Source: Gossypium raimondii
Lineage: Eukaryota; Streptophyta; Magnoliopsida; Malvales; Malvaceae
Direction of reading: 5' to 3'
Length of the DNA: 64,000 nucleotides
Assembly (NCBI RefSeq): GCF_025698545.1
Contig: NC_068566.1
Span: 42,325,192-42,389,191, forward strand
Part shown: piece after piece, positions 62,691 through 64,000 of the stretch
Numbering within the stretch: position 1 is the first letter of the stretch
Layout of the letters: each line of letters starts with the position of its first letter
Made by a program: the position numbers and the translations under genes
Notes under the pieces: model-generated
What the model saw: the letters and a program-made list of their open reading frames with translations, nothing else
Database searches by the model: none
What the model was told of the DNA's origin: nothing

Positions 62691-64000
62691 GGCTTGCTTA
62701 GAGTGTAGGCTCCAACTCACGAATCGATGAACACAATAAAAACTTTATTGTTGTTCTAGTGGTGAATTTCAACAACTCTCTATAGGCTAAAAACCAAAGG
62801 AAACTCTGTCAAATTTAAATTTTACTTGGAAAATAAATCCCACTAAATTTTAGCAAAGTATTGACGCTTAGTATCATGTATGTTTTTTTACCTAGCCTAT
62901 GATCTCTATTTATAGAGAAAAACACAAGAATCTTAGTTAAATAAGAAGAAGCAAAATAATAATATTTTAATAGAAAATACACATGGTTCCCTACTAGGAA
63001 TATGTATAAGCAATTACACCCTTTCTCTAGGAGCTAGGGTTGCCGCCCATCCTGTGTGAGATAGGCTATTAGGTTTGTCTTATCCGAACTTTTAATCAAC
63101 TCATATAATTTACCCAACTCAATAACCAATTTTCTATTTTCTAAAATATTATTTAATTAATTAAAATAAATTTAATTAATTTTTCTAATTAAATTTCTCA
63201 ACTCAATTATAATTGTGTTAAATTCATCACGACTTTATCGTACTAGAATCTATAAGCAAGTAAATTTAATTATCTTGTTCAACAAAACTGCGATGACTAA
63301 TTAATTTAATTTCAACTTTGAACTTCAATTATTTAATTACAATCAATTAAATAATACTTTGAAAAATTAATTTAATCTATAAGTCATCTCTAGCTTATTG
63401 CGAGAAAATGCATTCACTACAAATAATGATAAACACGATCTATTTCTCTAATTCATCAATTTCATTTTATTCATCTCATTCATTCAAACGCAAACCGTCA
63501 AGGTTGTACTGAACTAGTAGAGGGACCAATTGAACATATATATAATCAGTACTCAAATAATTTTTAATTAAGTTTTGACTATTTGTCTATCAATTACAAT
63601 GTTTATTTAATCATGAAGTCATTTCACTAAAGTACAATGACTGAGATTTTCCTTAAATCATTATGAAAACTATTCATCAAGTGCTTGTCCAATAACCTTG
63701 CGATATGTATGTTACTCTCATAGGACATTCTTGATCTCTTTGGGTTATTCACCCAGAATAATCCTATTTTTTCTCATGGTAACATTACATCTTCCTTCAA
63801 GAAAAAGTAAATCACTAACACAAAATAATTAAATCATTCTTCCTAGACAAATGACCAGTGGTCACATTACTTTTCTATCTATCATGTAATTCCAATGAGA
63901 GGATACAATTTACCCTTTTGTCAAACTATGAGTTCCACAATTGCAAGTAAAGCTATGTTATGCAGAAGTCATGTACCCAATGTATCAACTTTCGAGTCTA
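62691..64000 (-). mobile_element. Possible LTR, cut by the window edge
   Basis: On the minus strand a strong TATA box (TCTCTATAAATAGAGATC near 62905-62922) is followed by about 200 bp ending in TTCATCGATTCGTGAGTTGG. This layout fits the promoter half of a copia-type LTR. No clear terminal TG/CA pair or coding sequence is visible in the window. Confidence 0.35.

Overview
The window reads as nuclear DNA of a dicot plant, most likely cotton (Gossypium) or a close relative. The clues are an intron-containing plant ER-type Ca2+-ATPase gene, a plant histone H4 gene with plant-specific octamer promoter motifs, very AT-rich spacers, and large Ty3/gypsy LTR retrotransposons whose LTRs carry blocks of CACACGG/CCGTGTG words that I associate with cotton repeats. 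The genus is an inference from recollection of repeat style, not from a search.

Layout. 1-9222: AT-rich spacer with one small intronless gene on the minus strand (816-1247), a tRNA-like (SINE-like) duplication, a MITE nested in a second MITE (about 4119-5176), and another MITE with long terminal inverted repeats (6314-6796). 9223-32126: a multi-layer retrotransposon nest. Its oldest layer is a plus-strand LINE (pieces at 14554-14983 and 29814-31210). Diverged gypsy LTRs are inserted in it, and these hold younger insertions: a complete 10.5-kb chromodomain-bearing (Tekay/Del-type) gypsy element on the minus strand (15452-25918), a solo LTR with a perfect target duplication (27228-29590), a second solo LTR (10578-12737) and a probable copia-type solo LTR (9223-10011). 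32127-50278: one complete 18.15-kb Ogre/Tat-type gypsy element on the plus strand, with a perfect 5-bp target duplication, a tRNA-Arg primer site, an extra ORF1 before gag, a non-coding intron-like gap between protease and reverse transcriptase, two RNase H domains, and a satellite-like array before the 3' LTR. 50279-58560: the gene-bearing part, with a full-length eight-coding-exon ER Ca2+-ATPase (ECA1-type, 1061 aa, plus strand) converging on an intronless histone H4 gene (minus strand). 58561-64000: spacer, a broken minus-strand LINE (about 59290-61880) interrupted by a hAT-type MITE and an LTR fragment, and a probable LTR at the right edge.

How it works together. Only three genes look able to make a host protein: the small 143-residue protein, the Ca2+ pump and histone H4. 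All the retroelement reading frames carry stops or frameshifts, so I read them as defective copies. No tRNA, rRNA or CRISPR array was seen. The less ordinary signals are the higher-order tandem array and the long, nearly open ORF1 of the Ogre-type element, the self-complementary GC-rich blocks shared by different LTR families, and the 24-bp hairpin-like minisatellite in the Tekay-type LTRs.
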